Positions 17,431-26,688 of a stretch of 64,000 nucleotides of DNA are shown piece after piece. Each line of letters starts with the position of its first letter. Position 1 is the first letter of the stretch. Origin of the DNA: Robiginitalea aestuariiviva. GTDB taxonomy: Bacteria; Bacteroidota; Bacteroidia; Flavobacteriales; Flavobacteriaceae. Under the pieces are notes generated by a model. It saw only the letters and a program-made list of their open reading frames with translations. It made no database searches and was not told where the DNA came from. The stretch is from NCBI RefSeq assembly GCF_029537735.1, contig NZ_JARPUQ010000002.1, positions 487,536 through 551,535 on the forward strand, written 5' to 3'. The position numbers and the translations under genes were made by a program.

Positions 17431-18105
17431 TCAGGTGGTTTTCTTTTTTGCGTTGGTCATAGGGCCAGCGGGTGTTTTCTGGAGCATTTTCCTGGCCTGA
17501 ATCTGCTTGCGTTGCAGCATTTGTTTACGCATCTGAAACAGGTTGCGGAATACTTCGCCCTGAAGCGTAAGGCATTCCCCGTTTTGCAGGGTTTTGCGTT
17601 CGCGGTTTTGCAGCTGGTAGGTGCCGTCCGGGTATGCGGTGGCCCCATTTTCCAGGCGCATAGCCGTCTGCAGGCGAAGTTGCTCCTGGTTCCGGACCTG
17701 ATAGACGTTACCGTCCATAAAGGTATACTGCATTCGTTGCTGGTTGCGTTCGCGGACCTGGTTGGGATTCAGGCCCTGGTTTTCCTGCTGTACCTTATTG
17801 CGATACTGCAATTCGTTCCGGTACAGGATCCCGTCTGCGTCCAGGCATTCCCCATTGCGGAGCTTGTAGCGCTTCCCGTCCGGGGCTTCATAACTGCCAT
17901 TCGGATAGAGTACCGTGCCGTCGGTTAACATTTGTTTTTCTCGCAGGTGGATTTCCGCCCGGTCCCGGAGCTGGAGCATTTCTCCATTCAGGGCAACGAA
18001 ATGCGTCCGGTCCTGATCCTGGATGCGATCGCGATCCTGATCCTGTGCGGCAAGTACGGGAGAGACCATGGCCAGTAAAACCAGGCCTAGGATGTTCTTT
18101 TTCAT
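17431..18105 (-). CDS. DUF6799-type repeat protein, exported
   Basis: 224 residues with signal peptide MKKNILGLVLLAMVSPVLAAQ. Three copies of a unit with pattern MLTDGTVLYPNGSYEAPDGKRYKLRNGECLDADG follow (about 30-75, 80-125 and 130-185), then a basic Q/K/M-rich tail. The unit matches DUF6799 proteins of Bacteroidota, role unknown. A well-formed promoter lies upstream. Confidence 0.72.
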   Translation of the reverse strand: MKKNILGLVLLAMVSPVLAAQDQDRDRIQDQDRTHFVALNGEMLQLRDRAEIHLREKQMLTDGTVLYPNGSYEAPDGKRYKLRNGECLDADGILYRNELQYRNKVQQENQGLNPNQVRERNQQRMQYTFMDGNVYQVRNQEQLRLQTAMRLENGATAYPDGTYQLQNRERKTLQNGECLTLQGEVFRNLFQMRKQMLQRKQIQARKMLQKTPAGPMTNAKKKTT

Positions 18106-18131
18106 GACCGTAAGATTTAAAGGTTACGGCT

Positions 18132-18162
18132 CAAAAGTATGAGGGGAATAGACTGTGTACAA
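18132..18162 (-). promoter_or_regulatory. Bacteroidota housekeeping promoter
   Basis: On the minus strand TTG, then 20 bases, then TACTTTTG (an exact TAnnTTTG -7 element) ends 27 bases before the start of the DUF6799 gene. This fits the -33/-7 consensus of the Bacteroidota primary sigma factor. Confidence 0.65.
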
Positions 18163-18202
18163 TGATTTGTGTCATTTGTAACAACAAGTAAATCAAGAAG
18201 TT

Positions 18203-18220
18203 ATGTAACTTATGTTACAT
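18203..18220. promoter_or_regulatory. Crp/Fnr-like dyad
   Basis: ATGTAAC-TTAT-GTTACAT is a perfect inverted repeat containing TGTAA-N6-TTACA, the spacing of Crp/Fnr-family operators. It lies about 40 bases upstream of the -33 element of the DUF6799 promoter, a position suited to activation. Confidence 0.4.
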
Positions 18221-18243
18221 GAAAACGGCGTGTGCAGCCCGGG

Positions 18244-18864
18244 TTATCCAAGCGTCTTCCGCAGCAGGCAAAACAGGAACGCCTGCAGGGCCCCCGAAGG
18301 GGTTTGGTGGATGGGCTGCCTGCAGGACACGCATTCAAATTGCGGTGCCAGCAGGGCTTTCAGGTCTGCCTCGGCATAGCGGGTAACCGGCAGGCCCGAG
18401 CACTTTTCAGGCCCATCCTGCGAAAAGGTACCCAGCAAGAGATAGCCACCAGGTTTGATGTGGTTGGTCGCGATGTCCAGGTAGTTCTGTATGTCTTCGG
18501 CAGCGGTCAGGAAATGGAAGGCGGCCCGGTCGTGCCAGAAATCGTAAGAGCGGGTGGGGGTCCAATGGGCGGCATTCGCACAGATCCATTCCACCTGCGA
18601 AGCCTGGTTGCCCAGGCGTTGCCGGGCCCGTTCCAGGGCGGTGGGTGAAATATCGAGCACCGATACCTGCCGGTACCCCAGGTCCAGCCAGTGGTCTGCC
18701 AGCAGGCTGTCTCCCCCGCCCACATCAATCAGGGCCGCATCCGGCCCCAAGGCCAGGTTCTGAAAGAAGGCCAGGGAGGTTTCAGGTACCGGCTGGTACC
18801 AGCTCACCGATTCAAGGGGCTTATGGCGGTAGACCGCTTCCCAGTGTTCTTGCTTGGGGTCCAT
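18244..18864 (-). CDS. Class I SAM-dependent methyltransferase
   Basis: 206 residues. The N-terminal HWEAVYRHKPLESVSWYQPVPETS and motif I LIDVGGGDSLLADHWL (about 45-60), followed by SVLDISPTALERARQRL, form the SAM-binding Rossmann core. The opening WYQ motif is seen in small-molecule methyltransferases (thiopurine/tellurite type). Substrate unknown. It starts 4 bases downstream of the YbjQ gene, so it is co-transcribed with it. Confidence 0.82.
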   Translation of the reverse strand: MDPKQEHWEAVYRHKPLESVSWYQPVPETSLAFFQNLALGPDAALIDVGGGDSLLADHWLDLGYRQVSVLDISPTALERARQRLGNQASQVEWICANAAHWTPTRSYDFWHDRAAFHFLTAAEDIQNYLDIATNHIKPGGYLLLGTFSQDGPEKCSGLPVTRYAEADLKALLAPQFECVSCRQPIHQTPSGALQAFLFCLLRKTLG

Positions 18865-18868
18865 AGGC

Positions 18869-19189
18869 TTATTCCAGGGTAACGGCCGTCCCGGAGGCGG
18901 TTACCATGATCATGCCCCCGTTGGCCCCCAGGGTTTCGTAATCCAGGTCTACGCCCACCACGGCATGGGCGCCCAGTTTAGCTGCGGCTTCGGCCATTTC
19001 GTCCAGGGCATTGCGGCGCGCTTCGGCCAGTACCCGCTCATACGAGCCGGAGCGCCCGCCAACGATGTCGCGGATGCCGGCAAAGATGTCTTTAAAGATG
19101 TTGGCGCCAATAATGGTTTCGCCGGTTACAATGCCCTTGTAGCCGGTAATGTTCCGGTCTTGCAGGGTAGGGGTGGTCGATAGGATCAT
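18869..19189 (-). CDS. YbjQ/UPF0145 family protein
   Basis: 106 residues. [38 protein letters not shown] and [20 protein letters not shown] are diagnostic of the YbjQ family, which forms soluble oligomers of unknown role. It overlaps the upstream peptidase gene by 4 bp (ATGA), so translation is coupled. Confidence 0.9.
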   Translation of the reverse strand: MILSTTPTLQDRNITGYKGIVTGETIIGANIFKDIFAGIRDIVGGRSGSYERVLAEARRNALDEMAEAAAKLGAHAVVGVDLDYETLGANGGMIMVTASGTAVTLE

Positions 19190-20631
19190 GGGGTTTGCGG
19201 GTCTTGGTTCAGGGCCCGGATCAGGGCATGGGTAAAGCGGATGACTTCCGCGTAGTTTTCCTTGGATATTTTTTCGTCTATCCCGTGGAAGCGGGTTAAG
19301 CCTTCCGAGTCGATGCGGATGGGGTAAAACCGGTACACTTCATCCGAGAGGTCATAAAAATACCGGGCGTCGGTGCCCCCGCCTACCAGGCCGGGGACTA
19401 CCACGGCATCGGGAAAGACAGAGCGGATGGTTTGTTCCAGGGTGCGGAAGGCATCCGAGTCAATTTCGGAAACGGGCGAGGGGTCCGTCAGGAAGCCCAC
19501 GGGTTCTACCCGCACCTTATCGCTAATGGTGGCCTCAATATGGGATTGTACCGAGGATACGGTTTCCCCGGGCAGGATACGGAAATTAATAGTGGCTTCG
19601 GCCACCGTGGGGATTACGTTGTTTTTTACCCCGCCCTCCACTATGGTGGGGGCCGTAGTGGTATGGGCATTCAGGGCTTTCAGGATGGGTTTCTTCAGGA
19701 GCCAGGGGTTGGCAAAGGCCATGCGCTTTAAAAAGGGCAGTTCCGGCCCCAGATATTCAAACTGGTAGGTGATGGGCTCCACCAGCTTGTAGGGCCGCTG
19801 GTTATTTTCCAGGTCCACGATGGCCTGGGCCAGCATCCCGATCGTATTCTCGCGGGGTGGCTGGGAACTGTGCCCGCCCCGCGTTTCCACAATCAGGCGG
19901 AAGGAGGCAAAGCCCTTTTCCGCCAGGTTCACCATGGCCACCGGGGCTTCTACGCCGGGCACAATGCCCTCGGCCAGGAAGCCGCCTTCGTCCAGAGTCA
20001 TGGCGGCCTGCACCCCCATGGCTTTCAGGTGTTCTGCAATCCGGGCAGCCCCGTTGCCCCCGCCCACTTCCTCGTCGTGGCCGAAGGCCAGGTACAGGGT
20101 CTGGCGGGGCCGGAAGCCCTCGGCCAGCAGCCGTTCCACGCTTTCCAGGATGCCCATCAGGGATACCTTGTCGTCCAGGGTGCCCCGCCCGATAATGTGG
20201 GTGTCCGTAACCCGGCCTTCAAAGGGGCCGGCTTCCCAGTCTTCCAGGGTGGGCTGGTCTACGGGAACCACATCCTGGTGCGACATCAGGATTACGGGCT
20301 TGGCGGTCTGGTCCGAGCCTTCCCATGTATACAGCAGGCTGTAGCCGTTTATGGTGTCCAGGGCCAGCTGCTGGTGGACCCTGGGGAAGGTTTCGCGCAG
20401 GTACTGGTGGAAGCCCCGGAAGGCTGCAGAGTCAGGTTCGGCATCTTCGTTGTAGGAAATGGTCGGAAAGCGGACAGCCCCGCCCAGGCGGGCAAAGTCT
20501 GCCTCGGAGATTTCCGGTAAATCCAGGGCCTGAGGGGCTACCTGGCGGGAGGTCATTCGCAGGGTATTGAAGGTAAGGACAGCCATTAGCCCAAGAATAA
20601 TGGCGCCCAGGATGTATAGGAATTTCTTCAT
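19186..20631 (-). CDS. M20 family metallopeptidase (PM20D1-like)
   Basis: 481 residues with one N-terminal membrane anchor (3-24). Zinc ligands and catalytic residues sit in [13 protein letters not shown] (about 115), [13 protein letters not shown] (about 150), [14 protein letters not shown] (about 185) and a late GGTDARYF. Size and anchor match carboxypeptidase/N-acyl-amino-acid hydrolases of the PM20D1/CPS1 type, probably facing the periplasm. First gene of a three-gene operon with the YbjQ and methyltransferase genes. Confidence 0.87.
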   Translation of the reverse strand: MKKFLYILGAIILGLMAVLTFNTLRMTSRQVAPQALDLPEISEADFARLGGAVRFPTISYNEDAEPDSAAFRGFHQYLRETFPRVHQQLALDTINGYSLLYTWEGSDQTAKPVILMSHQDVVPVDQPTLEDWEAGPFEGRVTDTHIIGRGTLDDKVSLMGILESVERLLAEGFRPRQTLYLAFGHDEEVGGGNGAARIAEHLKAMGVQAAMTLDEGGFLAEGIVPGVEAPVAMVNLAEKGFASFRLIVETRGGHSSQPPRENTIGMLAQAIVDLENNQRPYKLVEPITYQFEYLGPELPFLKRMAFANPWLLKKPILKALNAHTTTAPTIVEGGVKNNVIPTVAEATINFRILPGETVSSVQSHIEATISDKVRVEPVGFLTDPSPVSEIDSDAFRTLEQTIRSVFPDAVVVPGLVGGGTDARYFYDLSDEVYRFYPIRIDSEGLTRFHGIDEKISKENYAEVIRFTHALIRALNQDPQTP

Positions 20632-20723
20632 TTAGCCGGATTATTAGTGAATTAGCGGACCCGAAAAGAGCCCAGTGTTAAAGCTAAATACTTTTTTGGC
20701 CGTGGCAAGGGGAATTGCGGATT

Positions 20724-21854
20724 TTAGATCCAATTCAGGACGTACCCCAGCAACGCTCCACCCAGAACGAGGTAGGGGCTACTTAACTTGTACGGCCCAA
20801 AGGTCAGCAGCAAACCCATAACGGCAATAATCACGGATGGGCCATCTGCCAGGGTTTCCGTTCCCATAGCCAGCAGCACGGCAACCATAACGGCAACTGC
20901 AGCAATATTTACGCTGTCCAGAAAGTAACTGAGCAATGGGGACTGGCGAAGCCTGGGAATAAGTGGATTCAGCAACCACACCAGCAGGAAAGAGGGAAGA
21001 AAAATACCTGCTGTGGCCGCCAAAGCCCCCCAAACCCCCTGAATCTGGAACCCTACAAAGGTCGCTGTGGATAGCACAGGGCCCGGGGTAAACTGACCCG
21101 CGGCTACGGCATCCATCAATTGCTGGCGGGTAAGCCAGCCCCGGGTTACCACCTCGGCATCCAGGTAGGCAAAAAGTACATAGCCGCTGCCATATAATAC
21201 AGCCCCTATTTTCAGAAAGGCCCAGAAAACTTTGAATGTTCCTGCCTGGTTTACCTGGTTCAGGGTAGGCAGCAATAGCCAAAGTGGCCAGGCCAGGTGC
21301 ATACGGGACCTGCCTGCAGCCCGTGCATAAAAGAAGAGTGCCCCTGCCACTCCAGCCCCCAGTAGTGCCAGGATTTCGTGTACGCCGGCCAGGGTGGCGA
21401 TTAGGGCCAGCGCCCCCAGGATTCCCAGGGGCACGCTTTTCAGCGCCTTTTTGCCAAGTTTGAAGATGGCACTTGCTATAATGGCCAGAACAACGGGTTT
21501 AATCCCGGCAACAAAAGGAGCAACTTCGGGCAACGCGCCGTATTCTTTATAGAGCCAGGCCAGGATCCCGGTAAGTATTACGGCGGGAAAAATAAAACAA
21601 ATGCCGGCTAAAAACAGGCCTGTTTTACCTGCCCGCTCATACCCGCAATGCATAGTCATTTCTGTGGAATTGGGCCCGGGGATCAGATTGGTTGCCCCCA
21701 TGAGATCCAGGAAGTGATCCCGCGCCATCCACTGGCGTTTGCGAACCACCTCTTCTTCCATCATAGCTATGTGAGCGGCCGGCCCACCAAAGGCTACGCA
21801 GCCCAGTTTAAAAAAGACCCATGCAACCTCTTTGAGTTTTTCCTTCTGTTCCAT
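20724..21854 (-). CDS. chrA: Chromate transporter family protein (ChrA)
   Basis: 376 residues with two CHR domains. The first carries FFKLGCVAFGGPAAHIAMMEEEVVRKRQWM and NLIPGPNSTEMTMHCGY; the second carries FLKIGAVLYGSGYVLFAYLDAEVV and QFTPGPVLSTATFVGF. About ten helices. Bidomain ChrA exports chromate; some homologues move other oxyanions. It stands alone and is divergent from dabB. Confidence 0.9.
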   Translation of the reverse strand: MEQKEKLKEVAWVFFKLGCVAFGGPAAHIAMMEEEVVRKRQWMARDHFLDLMGATNLIPGPNSTEMTMHCGYERAGKTGLFLAGICFIFPAVILTGILAWLYKEYGALPEVAPFVAGIKPVVLAIIASAIFKLGKKALKSVPLGILGALALIATLAGVHEILALLGAGVAGALFFYARAAGRSRMHLAWPLWLLLPTLNQVNQAGTFKVFWAFLKIGAVLYGSGYVLFAYLDAEVVTRGWLTRQQLMDAVAAGQFTPGPVLSTATFVGFQIQGVWGALAATAGIFLPSFLLVWLLNPLIPRLRQSPLLSYFLDSVNIAAVAVMVAVLLAMGTETLADGPSVIIAVMGLLLTFGPYKLSSPYLVLGGALLGYVLNWI

Positions 21855-22004
21855 GTATAGGCATACTATCCAGGCCTTGCAGACCGGGCTAAAGGTCGTA
21901 ATTCTCGTTCATAAATCCACATATACCGCACGGTGCAGGTAATAGAGGGGTAGCGTTCGCGCTTCCTGGGGTTAACGAACAAGTCTAAGAACATGAAATA
22001 AATA

Positions 22005-22020
22005 ATAATTTATGCATTAT
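22005..22020. promoter_or_regulatory. Candidate LysR-type dyad upstream of dabB
   Basis: ATAAT-TTATGC-ATTAT lies 60 bases before dabB in an AT-rich stretch (21995-22060) that contrasts with the high-GC surroundings. It resembles the ATAATT/AATTAT dyad at the LysR start, suggesting common control of sbtA and dabBA. Confidence 0.35.
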
Positions 22021-22079
22021 ATTAAAAATATAAATAAAAATTAATAAATAAATCCCCGTTACTTTGCCGGCAAAATCCA

Positions 22080-23759
22080 ATGAACATGCTAAAAGTATTT
22101 CTTTCAATTGCTTCCTGGATGGCTCCCCTGATGTTGTATGCCCTGGCTGTGGCTGCCTTATGGCAGTACCACAGGGGCAGGAAGCTGCCTCGCCCTGCCG
22201 TGGCATTAACCAGCGGCCTGGGGATCCTGATAGCTGTCGGGTGCAGCCTGCTGGTTGGAGTTCTGGGCAGCTGGGAGACCGGTTTGCTGGGCAGTGCGGG
22301 CCTGGGCCTGTCGCTGCGCCTGGACCCGCTTAGTACCACCATGTTCCTGATGATTGCCCTGCTGGGCTTTATCGTGTTGCGTTTTAGTGCCAATTACCTG
22401 GATGGCGACCCCCGAAAGTCCGTTTTTATGGCACGCCTGGCCACCACCATTGCCTCGGTAGAGCTGCTGGTCCTCTCCGGGAACCTGTTGCAGCTTCTGG
22501 TGTTCTGGGTGGTTACCAGCATCTGCCTGCACTACCTGCTGGTCTTTTACCGCAGCCGGCCCCAGGCCATTGCCGCGGCCCGGAAGAAATTTATCGCCGC
22601 CCGGCTGGGCGACCTGAGCCTGTTGCTCGCTGTAGCCCTCATTTATGCAGAAACAGGCACCGGGAACCTGTCCGCTATCTTCCGTATGGTGGCCGAACAA
22701 CCCACGCTTGACCCATCCATGACCTGGGCCACGGCCTTGTTGGTGCTGACCGCAGCCCTGAAATCGGCCCAGTTTCCCCTACACGGTTGGCTGATTGAGG
22801 TGGTGGAAACCCCCACCCCCGTATCTGCCCTGCTGCACGCCGGCCTGCTGAATGCCGGTCCCTTCCTGATGGTGCGCCTGAGCTTCCTGATGAGTGCCTC
22901 CACCACGGCCTCCCTGATGCTGATCGGCATTGGCGGGTTCACGGCCCTCTTTGCCTCGGTGGTCTTCCTTACTCAGCCCTCTGTAAAGGTGGCCCTGGGG
23001 TACTCCAGTATAGCGCACATGGGTTTTATGCTGCTCATATGCGGATTCGGGGTCTACACGGCTGCCATCCTCCACCTGGTGGCTCACTCCTTCTACAAAG
23101 CGCATGCCTTTCTCTCCTCGGGCAGTGTGATCGATTCGGTCCGGGCCAGGAAGGTAGCCCTGCCCCGGCGCCGGGGGAACCTGGGGCGTATCGGGCTCAG
23201 CATTGGCTTTGCCCTGGCCATCTACGCCTGCTGCTGTTACCTCTGGGGCGTACACCCGGAGCAGGATTTCACCCTCATGGCTACCGGGGCCATCATCGTA
23301 ATGGGACTCAGCCAGATTATCGCCCCCACCCTGGATTCTGCGGGAACGGGTAGGGCCGTACTCCTGTCCTCCGGGATGGCCTTTATGGTTGCCCTGGCCT
23401 TCTTTAGCCTTGAGCAGGGCGCCCACGCCCTGTTGCATACCCAGATCCCGGTTTCCTATGTACCCAACGCGAGTATCCGCACGGCGGTGATGGTGGTGGT
23501 AACCGCCTTTGCCCTTGCGGTTATGGCCCAGTTGCTGGCCCCCAGGATACGGGCAGGCCGATGGGGCTATGCCCTTGGGGTACACCTGCGCAACGGACTT
23601 TATGCCAACGTGATCTTTGACCGAATGATCGGTTCCCTGCGGCCCGAGCGCTTTGGATGGGCCAACCTCCGGGTGCGGGAAGATTCCCGGGCCTTCGGGG
23701 AATACCTGGACCCGGCACCCCAACGCCCCGAGCCCTCCAAAACCCTTGTAAACTCCTAA
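22080..23759 (+). CDS. dabB: DAB complex membrane subunit DabB
   Basis: A 559-residue polytopic protein of the NuoL/MrpA proton-channel family (PVSALLHAGLLNAGPFLMVRLSFLM and YSSIAHMGFMLLICGFGVY are its channel motifs). Pairing with DUF2309 immediately downstream, rather than with other Complex I genes, identifies DabB, which uses the proton gradient to drive DabA. Shorter than NuoL, as in DabB. The 225 bases upstream are AT-rich and hold a candidate operator and TACTTTG near 22064. Confidence 0.9.
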   Translation: MNMLKVFLSIASWMAPLMLYALAVAALWQYHRGRKLPRPAVALTSGLGILIAVGCSLLVGVLGSWETGLLGSAGLGLSLRLDPLSTTMFLMIALLGFIVLRFSANYLDGDPRKSVFMARLATTIASVELLVLSGNLLQLLVFWVVTSICLHYLLVFYRSRPQAIAAARKKFIAARLGDLSLLLAVALIYAETGTGNLSAIFRMVAEQPTLDPSMTWATALLVLTAALKSAQFPLHGWLIEVVETPTPVSALLHAGLLNAGPFLMVRLSFLMSASTTASLMLIGIGGFTALFASVVFLTQPSVKVALGYSSIAHMGFMLLICGFGVYTAAILHLVAHSFYKAHAFLSSGSVIDSVRARKVALPRRRGNLGRIGLSIGFALAIYACCCYLWGVHPEQDFTLMATGAIIVMGLSQIIAPTLDSAGTGRAVLLSSGMAFMVALAFFSLEQGAHALLHTQIPVSYVPNASIRTAVMVVVTAFALAVMAQLLAPRIRAGRWGYALGVHLRNGLYANVIFDRMIGSLRPERFGWANLRVREDSRAFGEYLDPAPQRPEPSKTLVNS

Positions 23760-23771
23760 TTCCTTAAATCC

Positions 23772-26237
23772 ATGCACCACGTAAAGACCCAAAAAGATGC
23801 CGCTGCCCTGCGGGCTACCCTAAGCAAGGGGACGGAAAAAATCGCCCCCCTCTGGGCCCTGGAGCACTTTGTGGCCGTAAACCCCTACATGGGGCTGGCC
23901 GCGCGTTCCTTTGCAGATGCCGCCGCCTTTATGCAGCACAGTGCCGGGGCTCGGGCCACCCTGCCCCTGACCTTCTACCGGGAAGCCCTGGAAGCCGGCC
24001 GCTTAACCCGGGAAGACCTGGCCCGCGCCCTGGAGCGGCTGCCCAAGGGCAGAGCTTTGGATCTGGATACCCTGCTTGAGGCGCTCTATACGGAGGCCGA
24101 GGAAACCCCGGCCCTGGCAGGGGTTCAAACCCTGGCCCAGGTGGCCGGCGGCCTGGAGGGAAAACAATGGGCTCGCTTTATGGTAGACCGGGTCTCCTTC
24201 TGGGCCGGGGCCTACTACGATAAGAACCAGGCCCTCTGGAATACGGCGGGAAAAGGGGCAACCCTGTTTGAAGCCTGGAAAAAAGAAGCCGAGGTGGATT
24301 ACAGTCCTGAAGCCATGGGCCTTAAGGGATTCCGGAACTTCGTGAAGCACCTGCCCTCCGACCCTCTGGAGGCGGCAGCCCTGGCCCTGGAGGCCCTGGA
24401 GGTGCCCGAGGCACAGGAAGAAGCCTACCTGACCGCCCTGCTCATGCAGCTGAAGGGATGGGCGGGTATCGCGGCCAGACAGGATTGGGATGCCGGGCTG
24501 GCCGGCAGCGAAAGCCATATGGCCGAAACCTTCCTCTGTATCCTGCTGGTGTGGGAGATGGCCCTGAAGGAATTACTGCCCTATCCCGAACTGGAGTACG
24601 CCTGGCACCAGGCCCGCAAGGCATTCGACCAGCCGGACTCCGGTGCAGCGCAGCGCCTGCACCTGGAACTGGTACTGCAGGAGGCCTTTGACCTGGCCAG
24701 CCAGCGCCAGCTGATTCAAAAACTCCACGCCCCGGCCCCGGAACCCGGAGAAACCCGGAAGGGTCGCTTCCAGGTGATCTGCTGTATCGATGTGCGCTCC
24801 GAGGTATTCCGCAGGAACCTGGAAGCCGCCCACCCCGAGGCCGAAACCCTGGGCTTTGCCGGCTTTTTTGCCTTCCCCGTGGCCTTCAAGCCTCTGGCGC
24901 ATACCGAGGCTGCCGCCCAGTGCCCGGTACTGCTCACCCCTTCCCATACCGTACACGAAGCCCTGGAAGACGAGGGTAGCGAACAAAGAGCTATCGGGAG
25001 ACGCAGGCTTATGGAGCATGTGACCAAGGCCTGGAAATCCTTTAAACTGGGGGCGATCACCTGCTTCGGATTTGTAGGTCCGGTAGGCCTGGCCTACCTC
25101 CCCAAACTGTTCACGGACACCTTCGGGCTCACCCGCCCGGTGGCCCACCCGGACCAGGCAGGGCTGACTTCCGCCCAATCCCGGTCCCGGACCATTAACC
25201 TGGATGCCACCGGCCGCGGCCCGGATACCTCCGGAATTTCCCTGGAAGACCGGATTGCCATGGCTGCCGGGGCCCTAAGGGCCATGTCCCTGACCGAAGG
25301 CTTTGGACGGGTGGTGGTCATTGCCGGCCACGGCGCTTCTACGGTAAACAACCCCCATGCCACAGGACTGGACTGCGGGGCCTGCGGCGGGCATACCGGG
25401 GAGGCCAATGCCCGGGTAGCTGCCCAGGTACTCAACCAGCCGGAGGTTCGACAGGGCCTGCAGCAGCAGGGTATACACCTGCCGGATGCCACCTTATTTG
25501 TGGCGGCCCTGCACGATACGACCACGGACCGGGTGAGCTTGTTTACCCCTGCAGGGGGATGGCCCCAAAGCCATACCGAAGATATACGGGAACTCCGGGC
25601 TGCGCTGGAGCGGGCCGGGGAAGCCTCCCGGGCGGAGCGCGCCCTGCGGATGGACCTGCAACAGGGAAACCTGCACAAACGGATTCTGCAACGCAGCCGC
25701 GACTGGTCCCAGGTCCGGCCCGAGTGGGGCCTTGCCGGGTGCTCCGCCTTTGTGGTGGCGCCCCGGGAGCGTACCGCCCACCTGGACCTGGAGGGCAAAG
25801 CCTTCCTGCACAACTACACCTGGCAACAGGACCCGGACTTTAAAATCCTGGAACTGATCATGACCGCGCCCATGGTGGTGACCAGCTGGATTAACCTGCA
25901 ATATTACGCTTCCACCGTAGACCCCAGGACCTGGGGTGCCGGGAACAAGACCCTGCACAATGTGGTCGCGGGGCTGGGTGTCCTGGAAGGCTATGGGGGA
26001 GACCTCAGGGTAGGCCTGCCCTGGCAGTCCGTGCACGACGGGCAGCGCTTCCAGCACGAACCCCGGCGCCTGAGCGTGGTGATCGAGGCCCCGGTAGACC
26101 AGATGAGTCGTATCCTGGGCATGCACCAGGGCATCCGACAGTTGTGCGACAACGGGTGGATCTTCCTCTACGCCATGGACGGGGAAGGCCGGGTGGCTTA
26201 CCGGTATGCCGGCCACCTGGAGTGGGAAAAAATATAA
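23772..26237 (+). CDS. dabA: DAB complex subunit DabA (DUF2309), carbonic-anhydrase-like
   Basis: 821 residues. The zinc site of DabA is visible: Cys and Asp in ICCIDVRSE (about 337-340), His in IAGHGAST (about 520) and Cys in GLDCGACGG (about 535). DabA is a beta-carbonic-anhydrase-like cytoplasmic subunit proposed to hydrate CO2 one way into HCO3- when bound to DabB. It starts 12 bases after dabB. Length and motifs are intact, so the pair should work. Confidence 0.93.
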   Translation: MHHVKTQKDAAALRATLSKGTEKIAPLWALEHFVAVNPYMGLAARSFADAAAFMQHSAGARATLPLTFYREALEAGRLTREDLARALERLPKGRALDLDTLLEALYTEAEETPALAGVQTLAQVAGGLEGKQWARFMVDRVSFWAGAYYDKNQALWNTAGKGATLFEAWKKEAEVDYSPEAMGLKGFRNFVKHLPSDPLEAAALALEALEVPEAQEEAYLTALLMQLKGWAGIAARQDWDAGLAGSESHMAETFLCILLVWEMALKELLPYPELEYAWHQARKAFDQPDSGAAQRLHLELVLQEAFDLASQRQLIQKLHAPAPEPGETRKGRFQVICCIDVRSEVFRRNLEAAHPEAETLGFAGFFAFPVAFKPLAHTEAAAQCPVLLTPSHTVHEALEDEGSEQRAIGRRRLMEHVTKAWKSFKLGAITCFGFVGPVGLAYLPKLFTDTFGLTRPVAHPDQAGLTSAQSRSRTINLDATGRGPDTSGISLEDRIAMAAGALRAMSLTEGFGRVVVIAGHGASTVNNPHATGLDCGACGGHTGEANARVAAQVLNQPEVRQGLQQQGIHLPDATLFVAALHDTTTDRVSLFTPAGGWPQSHTEDIRELRAALERAGEASRAERALRMDLQQGNLHKRILQRSRDWSQVRPEWGLAGCSAFVVAPRERTAHLDLEGKAFLHNYTWQQDPDFKILELIMTAPMVVTSWINLQYYASTVDPRTWGAGNKTLHNVVAGLGVLEGYGGDLRVGLPWQSVHDGQRFQHEPRRLSVVIEAPVDQMSRILGMHQGIRQLCDNGWIFLYAMDGEGRVAYRYAGHLEWEKI

Positions 26238-26245
26238 GGCGCATC

Positions 26246-26273
26246 AATAGCCCGGCCGCAGCGCCGGGCTATT
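26246..26273. terminator. Bidirectional terminator between dabA and response regulator
   Basis: A perfect 11-bp stem (AATAGCCCGGC / GCCGGGCTATT) with a 6-base loop lies between convergent genes. The response-regulator stop codon lies inside the right arm, and an ATTTGTTT tail follows on the plus strand. Confidence 0.75.
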
Positions 26274-26682
26274 TGTTTCCGAAGTGTTTTTCCAGTACTT
26301 CCCGCACGGCATCTGCCGTGAGGGGTTTAATATGGAATTCGTTGATGTTGGGGGTGGTATCGGCCTTGGTCCGGTCGTCCGGGTTCAGGGAGGTGGTGAG
26401 CATTACCACCACCACATGCCCCCGATCTTTTTCGTCTAACTGTTTGTATTCCTCCAGAAATTCCCATCCGTTCATGCCGGGCATGTTGATGTCCAGGAAA
26501 ATCAGGTCCGGTTTGGGGTGTTGGGCTTTATCTTCTGAAGTCAGGTAATCCAGGGCGTCCTGCCCGCTTTGGACGGCGTGGATTTGTGCGGCTACCTGCA
26601 TTTTTCGCAGCACCAGGGAATTCATGAAGTTGGTGGGCTCGTCGTCGTCAATCAGCAAAATACAATTCAGCGTAGGGCTCAT
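26269..26682 (-). CDS. Single-domain response regulator
   Basis: 137 residues, a receiver domain only: acidic pocket DDD near 12-14, phosphoacceptor Asp in LIFLDINMPGMNGWEF (about 65), Thr in VVMLTTS and Lys in IKPL. No output domain, so it acts by protein contact or phosphorelay. It starts 6 bases after the histidine kinase gene and is its likely partner. Confidence 0.9.
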   Translation of the reverse strand: MSPTLNCILLIDDDEPTNFMNSLVLRKMQVAAQIHAVQSGQDALDYLTSEDKAQHPKPDLIFLDINMPGMNGWEFLEEYKQLDEKDRGHVVVVMLTTSLNPDDRTKADTTPNINEFHIKPLTADAVREVLEKHFGNK

Positions 26683-26688
26683 TCTTCT

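Noticed and set aside
22080-23759. Complex I subunit NuoL
   Set aside because: Sequence is of the same family, but it is shorter, no other nuo genes are present, and it directly precedes dabA, so DabB is the better call.
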